In this document: in pieces, positions 29,714 to 38,628 of the stretch
Layout of the letters: every line of letters starts with the position of its first letter
How positions within the stretch are numbered: the first letter of the stretch is position 1
Source: Aequorivita viscosa
GTDB lineage: Bacteria > Bacteroidota > Bacteroidia > Flavobacteriales > Flavobacteriaceae
DNA length: 64,000 nt
NCBI RefSeq assembly: GCF_900106795.1
Contig: NZ_FNNS01000008.1
Location: forward strand, 62,001-126,000
Direction: 5' to 3'
Program-made: the position numbers and the translations under genes
The notes under the pieces: generated by a model
What the model was told of the DNA's origin: nothing
Database searches by the model: none
Seen by the model: the letters and a program-made list of their open reading frames with translations, nothing else

Positions 29714-29919
29714 GGTATTTAAATTTGTGCAAAAGTAAGCAATTTTAAACGGGTGAGCGTAGGTAAACTGCTCTAAAAAGAGTTTTGTAAAAGTTTAAAA
29801 TCAAGTGTCAAAACCAAACTTTTACATTCCTAAAAATTAACAAACTAGTATCGTAGATATCAGCGCACATTGTTAAATTTACCACGAATCAAATCAACAC
29901 TTAAAACTTTTATTAAAAA

Positions 29920-31287
29920 ATGAAGCAATTTACAATACTTCTGCTAGCATTGGCGCTTTTTTCGTGCGAGCAAGAAAAGAAACAAACCTACACAGTAGTT
30001 GGCGGCACCGTTGAAAACAATACAGCAGAAAATGTTGTAATACGTGGAACTGATTTTGAAGCCAAACTTCCTATATCGCTCGAGGGCACATTTTTGGATA
30101 CACTTACCCTACAAAATGATGGATTTTATCAATTATATGTAGGTAGGGAACGAGCTGAAATTTATTTGGAAAAAGGTCAGAACCTTACTGTAAACCTGAA
30201 CACAGAAGAGTTTGACGAAAGCCTAAAATATTCGGGAGATCTTGCAAATCCGAATAACTTTTTAGCACAGAAATATCTTTGGAACGAAAAAAACCTAGAT
30301 TTTAAATATCTCTTTACACGAGATGAAGATAGCTTTTTGAACAAACTAAATGAAGATCAAAAAGCACTAGATAGTCTTTATGCTTCACATAATATCAAGA
30401 ACGATAATTTCAAAAAAATGTTAGCTGAAGAAGATAAGTATTCAAAAGCTTCATTAATTGAAAACTATCAGAGTGCACATAGTTATTACACTATGAAACC
30501 CGAATTTCAAGTTAGTCAAGGGTTTTACGAATCTTTAAACGATATTAATTTTTCAGACACCTTAGCTTTTCGCAATTCGGCTTCTTATCAAAATTTACTT
30601 TCTGTACACTTCAATCGTGTAGCGAGTAAGGAAGCACTAGAAGGAGATAATTCAGAACATACTTTATACTTTCTAAAAAGTGTAGACGAAGCCCTACCCG
30701 ACGGTTATGCTAAAGATAAATTAATGTACGACCATCTTCAATTTGGTCTTAAGGCCGACAGACATTTAGGCGAGAATTATGATATTTATGTAAAGTCTAA
30801 TCCAAACCCAAAAAACCTCGCTAAACTTACAGAGCGTTACAATCTTCTAAAGTCGCTAATGCAAGGTGAACCATCGCCTACTTTCGATTTTGAAAATCAT
30901 AAAGGAGGCACTACTAGCCTAGACGATTTAAAAGGAAAATATGTTTATATAGATGTTTGGGCTACTTGGTGTGGACCTTGCCTACGCGAAATTCCTTCGT
31001 TAAAGGAAATAGAAGAAGAATATAGAGGAAAAAACATTCAGTTTGTGAGTATTTCTATTGACGAACCTAAAGATTACGAAAAATGGAGAGCTATGGTAAC
31101 AGAAAAATCTCTAGTTGGAATTCAACTCATGGCCGACAACAATTGGGAATCTAAGTTTGTAAAAGAATATGGCATTTTAGGAATCCCTAGATTTATCTTG
31201 CTAGATCCGAAAGGCAACATTGTAAATGCCGATGCACCCCGTCCATCCGATTTAAAATTAAAAGAAGTTTTCGACTCTTTGCTTTAA
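29920..31287 (+). CDS. TlpA-like thioredoxin-domain lipoprotein
   Basis: This 455-residue protein has a lipoprotein signal (MKQFTILLLALALFSC, Cys at residue 16). A DUF4369-like and mostly helical region follows (about 20-310), then a TlpA/AhpC-TSA thioredoxin domain at the C-terminus with redox-active C351-G-P-C354 in WATWCGPC. It is expected to be membrane-anchored in the periplasm as a disulfide reductase, a role often tied to cytochrome c maturation. The convergent neighbour is the ccsBA gene, which fits that role. A terminator separates them. Confidence 0.9.
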   Translation: MKQFTILLLALALFSCEQEKKQTYTVVGGTVENNTAENVVIRGTDFEAKLPISLEGTFLDTLTLQNDGFYQLYVGRERAEIYLEKGQNLTVNLNTEEFDESLKYSGDLANPNNFLAQKYLWNEKNLDFKYLFTRDEDSFLNKLNEDQKALDSLYASHNIKNDNFKKMLAEEDKYSKASLIENYQSAHSYYTMKPEFQVSQGFYESLNDINFSDTLAFRNSASYQNLLSVHFNRVASKEALEGDNSEHTLYFLKSVDEALPDGYAKDKLMYDHLQFGLKADRHLGENYDIYVKSNPNPKNLAKLTERYNLLKSLMQGEPSPTFDFENHKGGTTSLDDLKGKYVYIDVWATWCGPCLREIPSLKEIEEEYRGKNIQFVSISIDEPKDYEKWRAMVTEKSLVGIQLMADNNWESKFVKEYGILGIPRFILLDPKGNIVNADAPRPSDLKLKEVFDSLL

Positions 31288-31311
31288 TAAGATAGTTTTA
31301 CAAATAAATAG

Positions 31312-31347
31312 AAACCCCAGAATACGCAAAGTTATTCTGGGGTTTTT
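31312..31347. terminator. Bidirectional terminator between tlpA-like and ccsBA genes
   Basis: AAACCCCAGAAT and ATTCTGGGGTTT are perfectly complementary with a 10-base loop and T's on the 3' side. The convergent ccsBA gene ends 23 bp away, so the hairpin may serve both. Confidence 0.9.
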
Positions 31348-31369
31348 ATATTTTATCCTCTATTCAGCT

Positions 31370-34300
31370 TTAAGCTTTTTTAGGTTTCTTTTTCTTCCCG
31401 TAATACTTCTTATACCTGAAGTAAGACACTACACTTAAAATTACCGCAAATAATGTGATCCACCAAACAAAAGTTGGCGTGGCTGGCGCATCTCCACTAG
31501 CGTATGAATGCAAACCGCTTAGATAGAAGTTAACGCCAAAATACGTCATCATAATCGATGCATACGAGAACATTGCCAGTACATTAAAAGTCCATCGCCC
31601 GCGTAAGCCTGGAACTAACCTTGCGTGGATAACAAATGCATAAATCATAATACTAACAAGTGCCCAGGTTTCTTTTGGATCCCAGCCCCAATAACGCCCC
31701 CAGCTCTCATTCGCCCATTGGCCACCCAAAAAGTTTCCAATGGTCAGCAATACTAAACCAGCAGTAAGTGCCATTTCGGTAATAACCGTAAGTTCACTGA
31801 TGTTAATTTCCATCAGGCTATAATTTTTCTTGTTTGTGAAAATCATTAAAAACAATGAAATCATTGCCAATATCATTCCTAGTGTGAATGGGCCGTAACT
31901 CATTACAATAACAGCAACATGAATCATTAGCCAATAACTATCCAGAACGGGTTGTAAGTTGGCTATTGAAGGATCTAACCAGTTTTCGTGCGCTACCCAT
32001 AATATAATTGCTCCTGCAAAAGCAGTAGAAGCCACAGTTAGATCGCTTTTGCGACCAAAGGAAAGTCCGAAGAAAACAGTAGCCCAAGCAACGTAGATAA
32101 CCGATTCATAAGCATCGCTCCACGGTGCATGCCCACTTACATACCAACGAAGCGCAAGCCCGAGCGTCATTAATGCAAACAATATCCACATTATAACTTT
32201 AGAACCCGTTACAAGCGTACGAAGGATTTTTCTATCTTTAAAAAGCTGCGCAATAATAAAGATGAACATTAAAATTCCAAATACCGCAAAATATTTGTAC
32301 AAACGATTAAAGATATCTGCTTTGTTATAAAAGGCTTCCGCTTTCAACCTGTTTTCTGATGGCATTATTTCAGAACCATACTTCTTTTGAAAATTGGTGA
32401 TACTTTCCAATAGTTCATCAGCTTGTTTATAATCGCCTGTGTCGCGTGCTTTCTTTAATGTATCAAAGTACATAGGAAGAATATTTCTGGCATAAAGCGA
32501 ATCCATTCCTGTTAAATTAACTTCTCCCAATTCGGGGTACGACACCCACTTATTTCCTTCATCCCCTGGAATTGGAAATATTTTTAAGATACTTCCACTA
32601 AGTGCTGCATTAAGCAACGAAAAGTTTTCGTGAGCTCTAATAAAGTCCTTTTGAAACTGGTTAGGAGTTGTTGTTCGCGTGGCAGCAGAAAGGTACGGTT
32701 CGAGTTTGTAGTTTCCCTTTTCGTCGAACAAATCCAATAAGGCAACGTCTTTTTGCCCCTCAGGAACGCCAGCTACGTGGCGAATACTATCGTTACCTCT
32801 TTTTAATGCAATAATTGGCACTTCTACCCAAAGTCGAGGAAACTCCGCCATTGAAATAAACACCTGGTCGGCATTCAAACCTTGATAATGATCGCTTCTA
32901 CTAACCTTTCTTAAGAGTTCACTAGCAAAGGTATTGATAGGCTTCATTCTACCATTATCCTGTATCAATAAATGTCCAAATTTATCGGCGTGTTCTTTAC
33001 TTACGGCATTAGCGACAATCAAAGAGTCTATTTGCTGCCTGGGTACGGGAACGTGTCGTGAAGGGTCGTGTTCTTGAGCCATTCCAGAAATAGTAAAAAA
33101 CAAGACTAAAACAGTCATCATGCTCTTTTTCTTACGTTTAATTCGATCGAGCATTACTTCTAATTTCCCAAAACGACTGTGTTTGCTAAAAAGAATTGCC
33201 ATTAGACCAATGTATAAAAAGAAGTATCCTATATAAGTGATCCAAGTACCCCACCAATCGTGATTTACAGAAAGAATAGTTCCCCCTTCATCTGGATCGA
33301 AACCTGATTGAAAAAACCGATATCCCTGATGATCTAATACATTATTCATAAAAATTTCGGCATCGAAATGCTCTTTGTTTTCATCTATTACGGTAACCTT
33401 ACTTTTAAATGATGAATATCCCTTTTCTGTTCCTGGATATTTATCGGCTATAAAATCGTTTAAGGTTATACTAAATGGAAGCTCAATATTTTCAGAACCG
33501 TAGCTCATATATACTTTTAAACCAGCTATTTCGGTTTCCTTAGGATTTGGAGCTGTACCTCTTCCACCCAGCAATGCAACCGTTTCGGTTTCGTTGTTTG
33601 AAGTAACTTCAACGATAAGAGCGTCTTGATTTGCAGGTTCGTCTGCTTCGGCTTTAACAACGCCAAATTTTCCTTTGGTTAAAGGTTCCGGCACTACAAA
33701 ACCAATTCCGCCTAATTGATAAAGAGATCGAAGATTAAATGTTTGAACGCTATCTGCAACAACGGCACCTTCAAACTGATCTGCCATTCGCAGATAATTT
33801 CCTTCAAAAGGACTGGAAACTGTGTAGCTTCCATCGTCGTGAGTCGTAATATTTATAGCTCCTTCAGTAGGTTTGTTAACTGCAAAAAGTATATTGTGAA
33901 TATTGGAAACCTCACCGTTTTTAACCCAATGGTCATGACGTTCACCACCTTCAGACTCTACAATTTTAAGATACTCCTCTCCCGTTTCGTCTGGAGTTAA
34001 GCCTTCTTTAGCTCCTTTTATAAAGTCTTTATATTTTATCGTTACCTCCTGCCCTTTGTAGTCGGTATTAATTTCAAAATTATTGTTTAACCGCTCGGAT
34101 AGTCTAAGTTTTTTTGGTTTCAACTTTCTTCGTTGCGCTACACCATCAACCATATAATCGCCGTCGATAAAAACGTCTAGATAAGTTTCTTCTGAAAGAA
34201 TGGAGTTTTCTGTTTGACCTTCGCGGATGTGCATTACACCTTCAAAACCAATATAACGGGTAACGAAAGCACCAAAAATTACAAGAATTAAAGAAACGTG

Positions 34301-34555
34301 AAGCATAAGTGATGCCCACATCTTCGGTTTATGAAGATTATACCGGAATATGTTTCCAATAAAGTTAATTACAAAAATGGCCATGATTGCTTCAAACCAC
34401 CAAGCGTTGTATATAAGTTCACGCGTATAGGGAGTTGGAGGGGTTTGAGAGGAAGCGTCCAAAAATGTTCCTACGGCCATTGCGGCGGCATAAACAATGA
34501 AAAGAACAGCGGTTAATCGGGTTGAGAAAAGAACGGAAGCTATCTTTTTTAGCAT
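31370..34555 (-). CDS. ccsBA: Fused cytochrome c synthase CcsBA (System II)
   Basis: This 1061-residue membrane protein joins a ResB/CcsB-like N-terminal part to a CcsA-type C-terminal part. The N-terminal part has hydrophobic segments at about 5-30 and 50-75, a large periplasmic region, and another segment near 445-465. The C-terminal part (about 760-1050) carries the haem-handling WWD-type motif WGRYWGWDPKETWAL. It exports haem and attaches it to apocytochrome CxxCH motifs. An extra segment between the halves starts with a signal-like helix (MMTVLVLFFTISGMAQ) and runs about 240 residues. The nearby TlpA-like protein could supply reduced cysteines. Confidence 0.93.
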   Translation of the reverse strand: MLKKIASVLFSTRLTAVLFIVYAAAMAVGTFLDASSQTPPTPYTRELIYNAWWFEAIMAIFVINFIGNIFRYNLHKPKMWASLMLHVSLILVIFGAFVTRYIGFEGVMHIREGQTENSILSEETYLDVFIDGDYMVDGVAQRRKLKPKKLRLSERLNNNFEINTDYKGQEVTIKYKDFIKGAKEGLTPDETGEEYLKIVESEGGERHDHWVKNGEVSNIHNILFAVNKPTEGAINITTHDDGSYTVSSPFEGNYLRMADQFEGAVVADSVQTFNLRSLYQLGGIGFVVPEPLTKGKFGVVKAEADEPANQDALIVEVTSNNETETVALLGGRGTAPNPKETEIAGLKVYMSYGSENIELPFSITLNDFIADKYPGTEKGYSSFKSKVTVIDENKEHFDAEIFMNNVLDHQGYRFFQSGFDPDEGGTILSVNHDWWGTWITYIGYFFLYIGLMAILFSKHSRFGKLEVMLDRIKRKKKSMMTVLVLFFTISGMAQEHDPSRHVPVPRQQIDSLIVANAVSKEHADKFGHLLIQDNGRMKPINTFASELLRKVSRSDHYQGLNADQVFISMAEFPRLWVEVPIIALKRGNDSIRHVAGVPEGQKDVALLDLFDEKGNYKLEPYLSAATRTTTPNQFQKDFIRAHENFSLLNAALSGSILKIFPIPGDEGNKWVSYPELGEVNLTGMDSLYARNILPMYFDTLKKARDTGDYKQADELLESITNFQKKYGSEIMPSENRLKAEAFYNKADIFNRLYKYFAVFGILMFIFIIAQLFKDRKILRTLVTGSKVIMWILFALMTLGLALRWYVSGHAPWSDAYESVIYVAWATVFFGLSFGRKSDLTVASTAFAGAIILWVAHENWLDPSIANLQPVLDSYWLMIHVAVIVMSYGPFTLGMILAMISLFLMIFTNKKNYSLMEINISELTVITEMALTAGLVLLTIGNFLGGQWANESWGRYWGWDPKETWALVSIMIYAFVIHARLVPGLRGRWTFNVLAMFSYASIMMTYFGVNFYLSGLHSYASGDAPATPTFVWWITLFAVILSVVSYFRYKKYYGKKKKPKKA

Positions 34556-34572
34556 TATAAATAATTTTGGGG

Positions 34573-34580
34573 CAAATTTA
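34573..34580 (-). promoter_or_regulatory. Candidate -7 element of the ccsBA promoter
   Basis: Read on the minus strand, TAAATTTG matches TAnnTTTG exactly, 17 bp before the ATG. No clear TTTG is seen about 19-21 bp further upstream. Confidence 0.4.
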
Positions 34581-34743
34581 GGTAATTGTACTCATTAAAG
34601 CTACTAAAAACCTTGTTCTAACATTTGAAAATGCAGTAAGGTTTTTCACCTAATTCTCGGCTAAATAGTTTGAATAACAGAAACCTATAAAACGTAGATT
34701 ATTCCGTAGAAGTAATCATAAAAAACAGGTTTTAATGAAAGCT

Positions 34744-35151
34744 TTATTTCCCCGCGTTAGGAGTTCTTGAATTAAAAATATTAAGATGAAGAAAAGTCCC
34801 CATATTTCGTGCACGGTTTTTTGCAATTTGAGCTCTTTCATCGTCAGCATCAAACAACGTATCGATAGTTTCAACCCACAGGTTAATCCAAGTTCCAAAA
34901 TGCATTTCGTTAATAGAGTTACCAACCTTTTTATCAACTTCAACATGTGCATGCATTGGATTTCCGAAGTATTTACGGTTGAAAAAAAGGTTGGTTTCCC
35001 AGAAATCTGTTAAAAGTTCTAGGTGACTTTCCCAGTCGGTTATAATTCCATTAAAAATAGGGCCGAGCAGTTCGTCCTTTCTTACTTTTGAATAAAAAGT
35101 TCTAACCAATAAGGAAACGTCTTCTCTAGAATTGATTTTACGATTTGCCAT
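34744..35151 (-). CDS. Group III truncated hemoglobin
   Basis: This 135-residue 2/2 globin resembles Campylobacter Ctb. The N-terminal FYSKVRKDELLGPIFN block leads to WESHLELLTDFWET. H69 in NPMHAHVEVD aligns with the proximal haem-binding His, and W88 in HFGTWINLW sits at the conserved G8 Trp position. Group III globins are linked to nitric oxide and oxygen handling in microaerobic conditions. It is 6 bp downstream of a small membrane-protein gene on the same strand, which is divergent from a Crp/Fnr regulator. Confidence 0.93.
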   Translation of the reverse strand: MANRKINSREDVSLLVRTFYSKVRKDELLGPIFNGIITDWESHLELLTDFWETNLFFNRKYFGNPMHAHVEVDKKVGNSINEMHFGTWINLWVETIDTLFDADDERAQIAKNRARNMGTFLHLNIFNSRTPNAGK

Positions 35152-35157
35152 ATTTTT

Positions 35158-35445
35158 TTACAGCAAAGTTATCAAAAGCAACAACATATTGACTACTAAT
35201 GATATCACCAATAACCAAAAGCTCAGTTTTTTACTAGCTCCCGATAATAACGCAGCATTATAACCCATACATAGAGACACGCAAAGCGTTAACTCAATGC
35301 CCGTAAGTAATGATGTACCTTGGGCTAAAATGGTCATAGCGGCAATAGATCCCAAACAACTATTTAAAATAATTGTAAGCGGTACATACATATAGTAATC
35401 GTATTCAAATTCGGCTTGCATAGCCTTTAAGGATAATATTTTCAT
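35158..35445 (-). CDS. Small membrane protein upstream of truncated hemoglobin
   Basis: This 95-residue protein has about three hydrophobic segments (near residues 20-45, 50-68 and 73-94) and a short cytoplasmic start (MKILSLKAMQAEFEYDYYMY). I do not recognise the family. Its stop is 6 bp before the hemoglobin start, so the two form one transcription unit. The divergent Crp/Fnr gene shares the intergenic region containing a perfect palindrome. A part in nitric oxide or oxygen response is inferred from context only. Confidence 0.8.
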   Translation of the reverse strand: MKILSLKAMQAEFEYDYYMYVPLTIILNSCLGSIAAMTILAQGTSLLTGIELTLCVSLCMGYNAALLSGASKKLSFWLLVISLVVNMLLLLITLL

Positions 35446-35467
35446 AATATTTAATCTTTAATTGTTT

Positions 35468-35487
35468 TATGGGTAAATTTACCCATA
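35468..35487. promoter_or_regulatory. Perfect 20-bp palindrome, candidate operator
   Basis: TATGGGTAAATTTACCCATA is fully self-complementary. It sits 23 bp before the membrane-protein start on the minus strand and 37 bp before the Crp/Fnr start on the plus strand, a position from which a dimeric regulator could control both units. A second, looser repeat TAGCCT...AGGCTA (35492-35513) lies between it and the regulator gene. Confidence 0.7.
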
Positions 35488-35524
35488 CTAATAGCCTAGA
35501 TTTTATGAGGCTAATCATATAGAC

Positions 35525-36112
35525 ATGATTCCTGAAAATTTACTTTCAAAATACAATTGCGCGCTGAAAACTTATAACCCTGCCGAGTTGATTTTTTCTG
35601 AAAACAGCCGTGCAGACTTTTACTACCAAATTAAAACGGGAGAAATAAAAATGTTTAATTTGAACGATACAGGGAAAGAGTTTGTTCAAGGCATTTTTTA
35701 TGATGGAGATAGTTTTGGAGAACCTCCGTTATTGGGCGATTTTAAATATCCTGCATCGGCTACTGCGATAAAAGAAACCCAGGTTTATAAATTATCTAAA
35801 ACCAAACTTTTTAAGCTTCTTACAGAAAATCCCGAGGTTCATTTAAAATTTACAAAAGCGCTTGCCAAAAGGCTGTATTACAAAGCAACTATCCTTAAGG
35901 AAATTTCTGTTCACACGCCAGAACATCGTATTTTAACCCTTATTGATTTTTTAAAACGAAAATACGGTTCAACAGAACGCTTTCAAGTAGAACTAACAAG
36001 ACAGCAAATAGCCGATCTTACAGGACTTAGGGTGGAAACGGTTATTAGGGCCGTAAAACAATTGGAGCAAGAAAGCGAAATTGAATTGATAAATCGTAAA
36101 GTGTTCCGTTGA
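35525..36112 (+). CDS. Crp/Fnr-family transcriptional regulator
   Basis: This 195-residue protein has an N-terminal cyclic-nucleotide-binding-like beta-roll (about residues 15-110, including GDSFGEPPLLGDFKYPASA). The C-terminal winged helix is Crp-type (about 130-195; ELTRQQIADLTGLRVETVIRAVKQLEQ). Only one cysteine (C12) is present, so it is not an Fe-S FNR. The divergent hemoglobin unit suggests control of nitric oxide or low-oxygen functions, perhaps by a haem or unknown ligand. The DUF2520 gene follows by 28 bp. Confidence 0.9.
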   Translation: MIPENLLSKYNCALKTYNPAELIFSENSRADFYYQIKTGEIKMFNLNDTGKEFVQGIFYDGDSFGEPPLLGDFKYPASATAIKETQVYKLSKTKLFKLLTENPEVHLKFTKALAKRLYYKATILKEISVHTPEHRILTLIDFLKRKYGSTERFQVELTRQQIADLTGLRVETVIRAVKQLEQESEIELINRKVFR

Positions 36113-36140
36113 AATTTAAAATTTACCTTATTTTCGCATT

Positions 36141-36893
36141 ATGATACATGTAGTGTTTTTAGGGTTTGGCAATCTTAACCATCATCTCTTTATAGCCTTA
36201 AGCAGCGCCAAAAATGTTGTTATAAAACAAGTTTTCAATAGAAGTTCCGTCGACTCTTCCTCTAGCCTATTGAAAAATGTTCCTTGTACTCAAGACATTT
36301 CAAAACTAATGGATGCCGATGTATATATTATAGGTATCCCCGATGATGCAATAGCACCATTTTCCGAAAGCCTGCCCATTCAAAATAAACTGATTGTCCA
36401 TACTTCGGGTGGGGTAAATATGAGTGAGCTTTCAAACAACAGCAGACGCGGCGTTTTTTATCCGTTACAAACATTTTCAAAGCAACGGGAGGTGAATTTT
36501 AAAAACATTCCAATTTGTATTGAAGCTGAAAACGTGCGTGATTTAGAACTTCTTAGAAAACTAGGGGAATGTATTTCAGAAAATGTTGTAGGGATTATAT
36601 CAGAAAAACGATTAAAGCTACACCTTGCCGCCGTTTTTGTAAATAACTTTGTGAACCATTTATACGCCATAGGAAGCGATATTTTGAACAAAGAAAACTT
36701 ACCATTCGATTTATTAAAGCCTCTTATTTCAGAAACAGCTTTAAAAATTGAAACCCTTTCGCCTAAAGCAGCACAAACCGGTCCTGCCCGACGAAAGGAC
36801 CAAAAGACTATAGACAAACATTTAAAATTGCTAGAAAACAGTGACAACAAAGAGTTTTATGAACTATTTACAAAAGCGTTGAAAAACGTATAA
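36141..36893 (+). CDS. Rossmann-like and DUF2520 domain protein
   Basis: This 250-residue protein has an N-terminal NAD(P)-binding fold (VFLGFGNLNHHLFIAL, IIGIPDDAIAPFSE, HTSGGVNMSEL). A helical C-terminal DUF2520 domain follows (AAVFVNNFVNHLYAI, PLISETALKIETL, TGPARRKDQKTIDKHL). The pair resembles 2-hydroxyacid or pyrroline-carboxylate reductase-like dehydrogenases, but the substrate is unknown. The GxGxxN start departs from the usual GxGxxG. It leads a forward cluster with the KdsC-like phosphatase 52 bp later. Confidence 0.87.
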   Translation: MIHVVFLGFGNLNHHLFIALSSAKNVVIKQVFNRSSVDSSSSLLKNVPCTQDISKLMDADVYIIGIPDDAIAPFSESLPIQNKLIVHTSGGVNMSELSNNSRRGVFYPLQTFSKQREVNFKNIPICIEAENVRDLELLRKLGECISENVVGIISEKRLKLHLAAVFVNNFVNHLYAIGSDILNKENLPFDLLKPLISETALKIETLSPKAAQTGPARRKDQKTIDKHLKLLENSDNKEFYELFTKALKNV

Positions 36894-36945
36894 AAGAATC
36901 TGGAAAACGTAAAGGTAGAAATCGTGAATCCGTAAAAAGCAAAAT

Positions 36946-37473
36946 ATGAGTTATAAAGAATACTTAAAACACATAAACACCTTCATCTTCGACGTGGATG
37001 GCGTTTTAACCGACGGCACTATAATGGTTACAACCCAAGGCGAAATGTACCGAACTATGAACATTAAAGACGGCTATGCACTTAAAACTGCTGTGGAAAA
37101 AGGATATCACGTCTGTATTATTTCTGGCGGTAATAATGAGGGCGTGCGCGTTCGATTACAAAATTTAGGAATTAAAGATGTGTTTTTGGGTGCTCATAAC
37201 AAAACTGAAATTCTTGAAGATTATTTAAAAGAAAAAAACGTAGAACTAAGAAACACGCTGTATATGGGTGACGATTTACCAGATTATGAAGTAATGCAGG
37301 AAGTTGGTCTCCCCACCTGCCCTCAAGACGCTGTTCAGGAAATAAAAGCGATATCAAAATATGTATCGCATAAAAAAGGCGGAAAAGGCTGCGTTCGTGA
37401 TGTCTTGGAACAAGTAATGAAAGTGCAAGGTAAATGGGGCATTACGAAAGGTATAAGTGCTAAATATGACTAG
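36946..37473 (+). CDS. KdsC-like HAD phosphatase
   Basis: This 175-residue C0-type HAD protein has the nucleophile motif FIFDVDGVLTDGTI, the Ser/Thr motif IISGGNNEGV and the YMGDDLPDYEVM acidic motif. Length and motif spacing match 3-deoxy-D-manno-octulosonate-8-phosphate phosphatase, which acts in Kdo synthesis for lipopolysaccharide as a tetramer. No kdsA or kdsB is adjacent, so a different sugar phosphate cannot be excluded. The UbiA and Maf genes follow on the same strand. Confidence 0.85.
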   Translation: MSYKEYLKHINTFIFDVDGVLTDGTIMVTTQGEMYRTMNIKDGYALKTAVEKGYHVCIISGGNNEGVRVRLQNLGIKDVFLGAHNKTEILEDYLKEKNVELRNTLYMGDDLPDYEVMQEVGLPTCPQDAVQEIKAISKYVSHKKGGKGCVRDVLEQVMKVQGKWGITKGISAKYD

Positions 37474-37651
37474 TATTGAGTACATCTTGGCCTTCGATAC
37501 ATTTTGAAAACTAAAAACAACTTTCTTATTCTAAATTCTGAATTGCTTTCAAAACATTCAATCAAATTTGATAGAATATATTCAATGACAATTCTGGATT
37601 CGAACTCATAACCATGAACTTATAACTAACCAAAAAACTTATAATTAAAAA

Positions 37652-38563
37652 TTGAAATACCTCCACCTCATCCGCTATCAAAACCTAATATTTATTGCAC
37701 TTGTGCAGTTTTTCATAAAATACGGGCTATTTCATCCGTTTGGAATTGAAATAACACTCAACGGCTTCGGGTTTTCACTTCTAGTAGTTGCCACACTTTG
37801 CATTGCGGCTGCAGGAAATATTATAAATGATATTTACGATGTGGAAATCGACAAAATCAATAAGCCAGAAAAAGTTCTTATTGGAAAAACAATCACCGAA
37901 AAAAGTGCCAATAACCTGTTTATAATTTTAAACGTAATTGGGGTTGCAATTGGGTTTTATCTTGCTAATATAATAGGCAGACCTGGATTTTCGGCATTAT
38001 TTATCGCCTTTTCGGCATTGCTCTATTTATATGCTTCCTATTTAAAAGGTATGCTGTTAGTTGGAAACTTACTTATTTCCGCCTTAGTGGCTATGAGCAT
38101 TATTGTTGTCGCACTTTTTGATCTTTTACCTGCCGTTACCCCCGAAAATCAGGCCACCCAATCTACTATTTTCAGTATTGTTTTAGACTATGCCCTGTTT
38201 GCTTTTTCCATCAATTTTTTAAGAGAAATAGTTAAAGATTTACAAGATATCAATGGCGATAAAAAAGGAGGTTTAAATACGCTGGCCATTGCTTTAGGAA
38301 GAAAAAGAACAACAACTATCACTTTTATCCTCGGCGCCCTATTGGTTATGGGAGTGGTTTTTTATATGTATGAATACCTTTATAAACAACAAGTTTTATT
38401 GCTATACTTCCTTTTTGCTATAGTTGCGCCACTATTGTTTTTTTGCATCAAAGCGTGGAGTGCAGAAACTAAAAAAGAGTATGGTTTTCTTTCTACATTA
38501 CTTAAAATAGTGATGTTTACAGGAATTTGTTCGTTGCTTTTATTTCAAATTGCCCTTTTGTAG
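37652..38563 (+). CDS. UbiA-family prenyltransferase (GGGP synthase-like)
   Basis: This 303-residue polytopic membrane protein starts at TTG. It has the two Asp-rich UbiA motifs, NIINDIYDVEIDKINKP (first) and REIVKDLQDINGDKKGG (second), both needed to bind Mg-prenyl diphosphate. Relatives in Bacteroidota are usually named geranylgeranylglycerol-phosphate geranylgeranyltransferase after the archaeal ether-lipid enzyme. The true acceptor in these bacteria is unsettled to my knowledge. It is placed between the KdsC-like and Maf genes. Confidence 0.85.
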   Translation: MKYLHLIRYQNLIFIALVQFFIKYGLFHPFGIEITLNGFGFSLLVVATLCIAAAGNIINDIYDVEIDKINKPEKVLIGKTITEKSANNLFIILNVIGVAIGFYLANIIGRPGFSALFIAFSALLYLYASYLKGMLLVGNLLISALVAMSIIVVALFDLLPAVTPENQATQSTIFSIVLDYALFAFSINFLREIVKDLQDINGDKKGGLNTLAIALGRKRTTTITFILGALLVMGVVFYMYEYLYKQQVLLLYFLFAIVAPLLFFCIKAWSAETKKEYGFLSTLLKIVMFTGICSLLLFQIALL

Positions 38564-38628
38564 TACTTTGTATATGTATTTCATCAAAAAATTAGAATCC
38601 TTTTATTATTCATTTTAAAACATCATGT

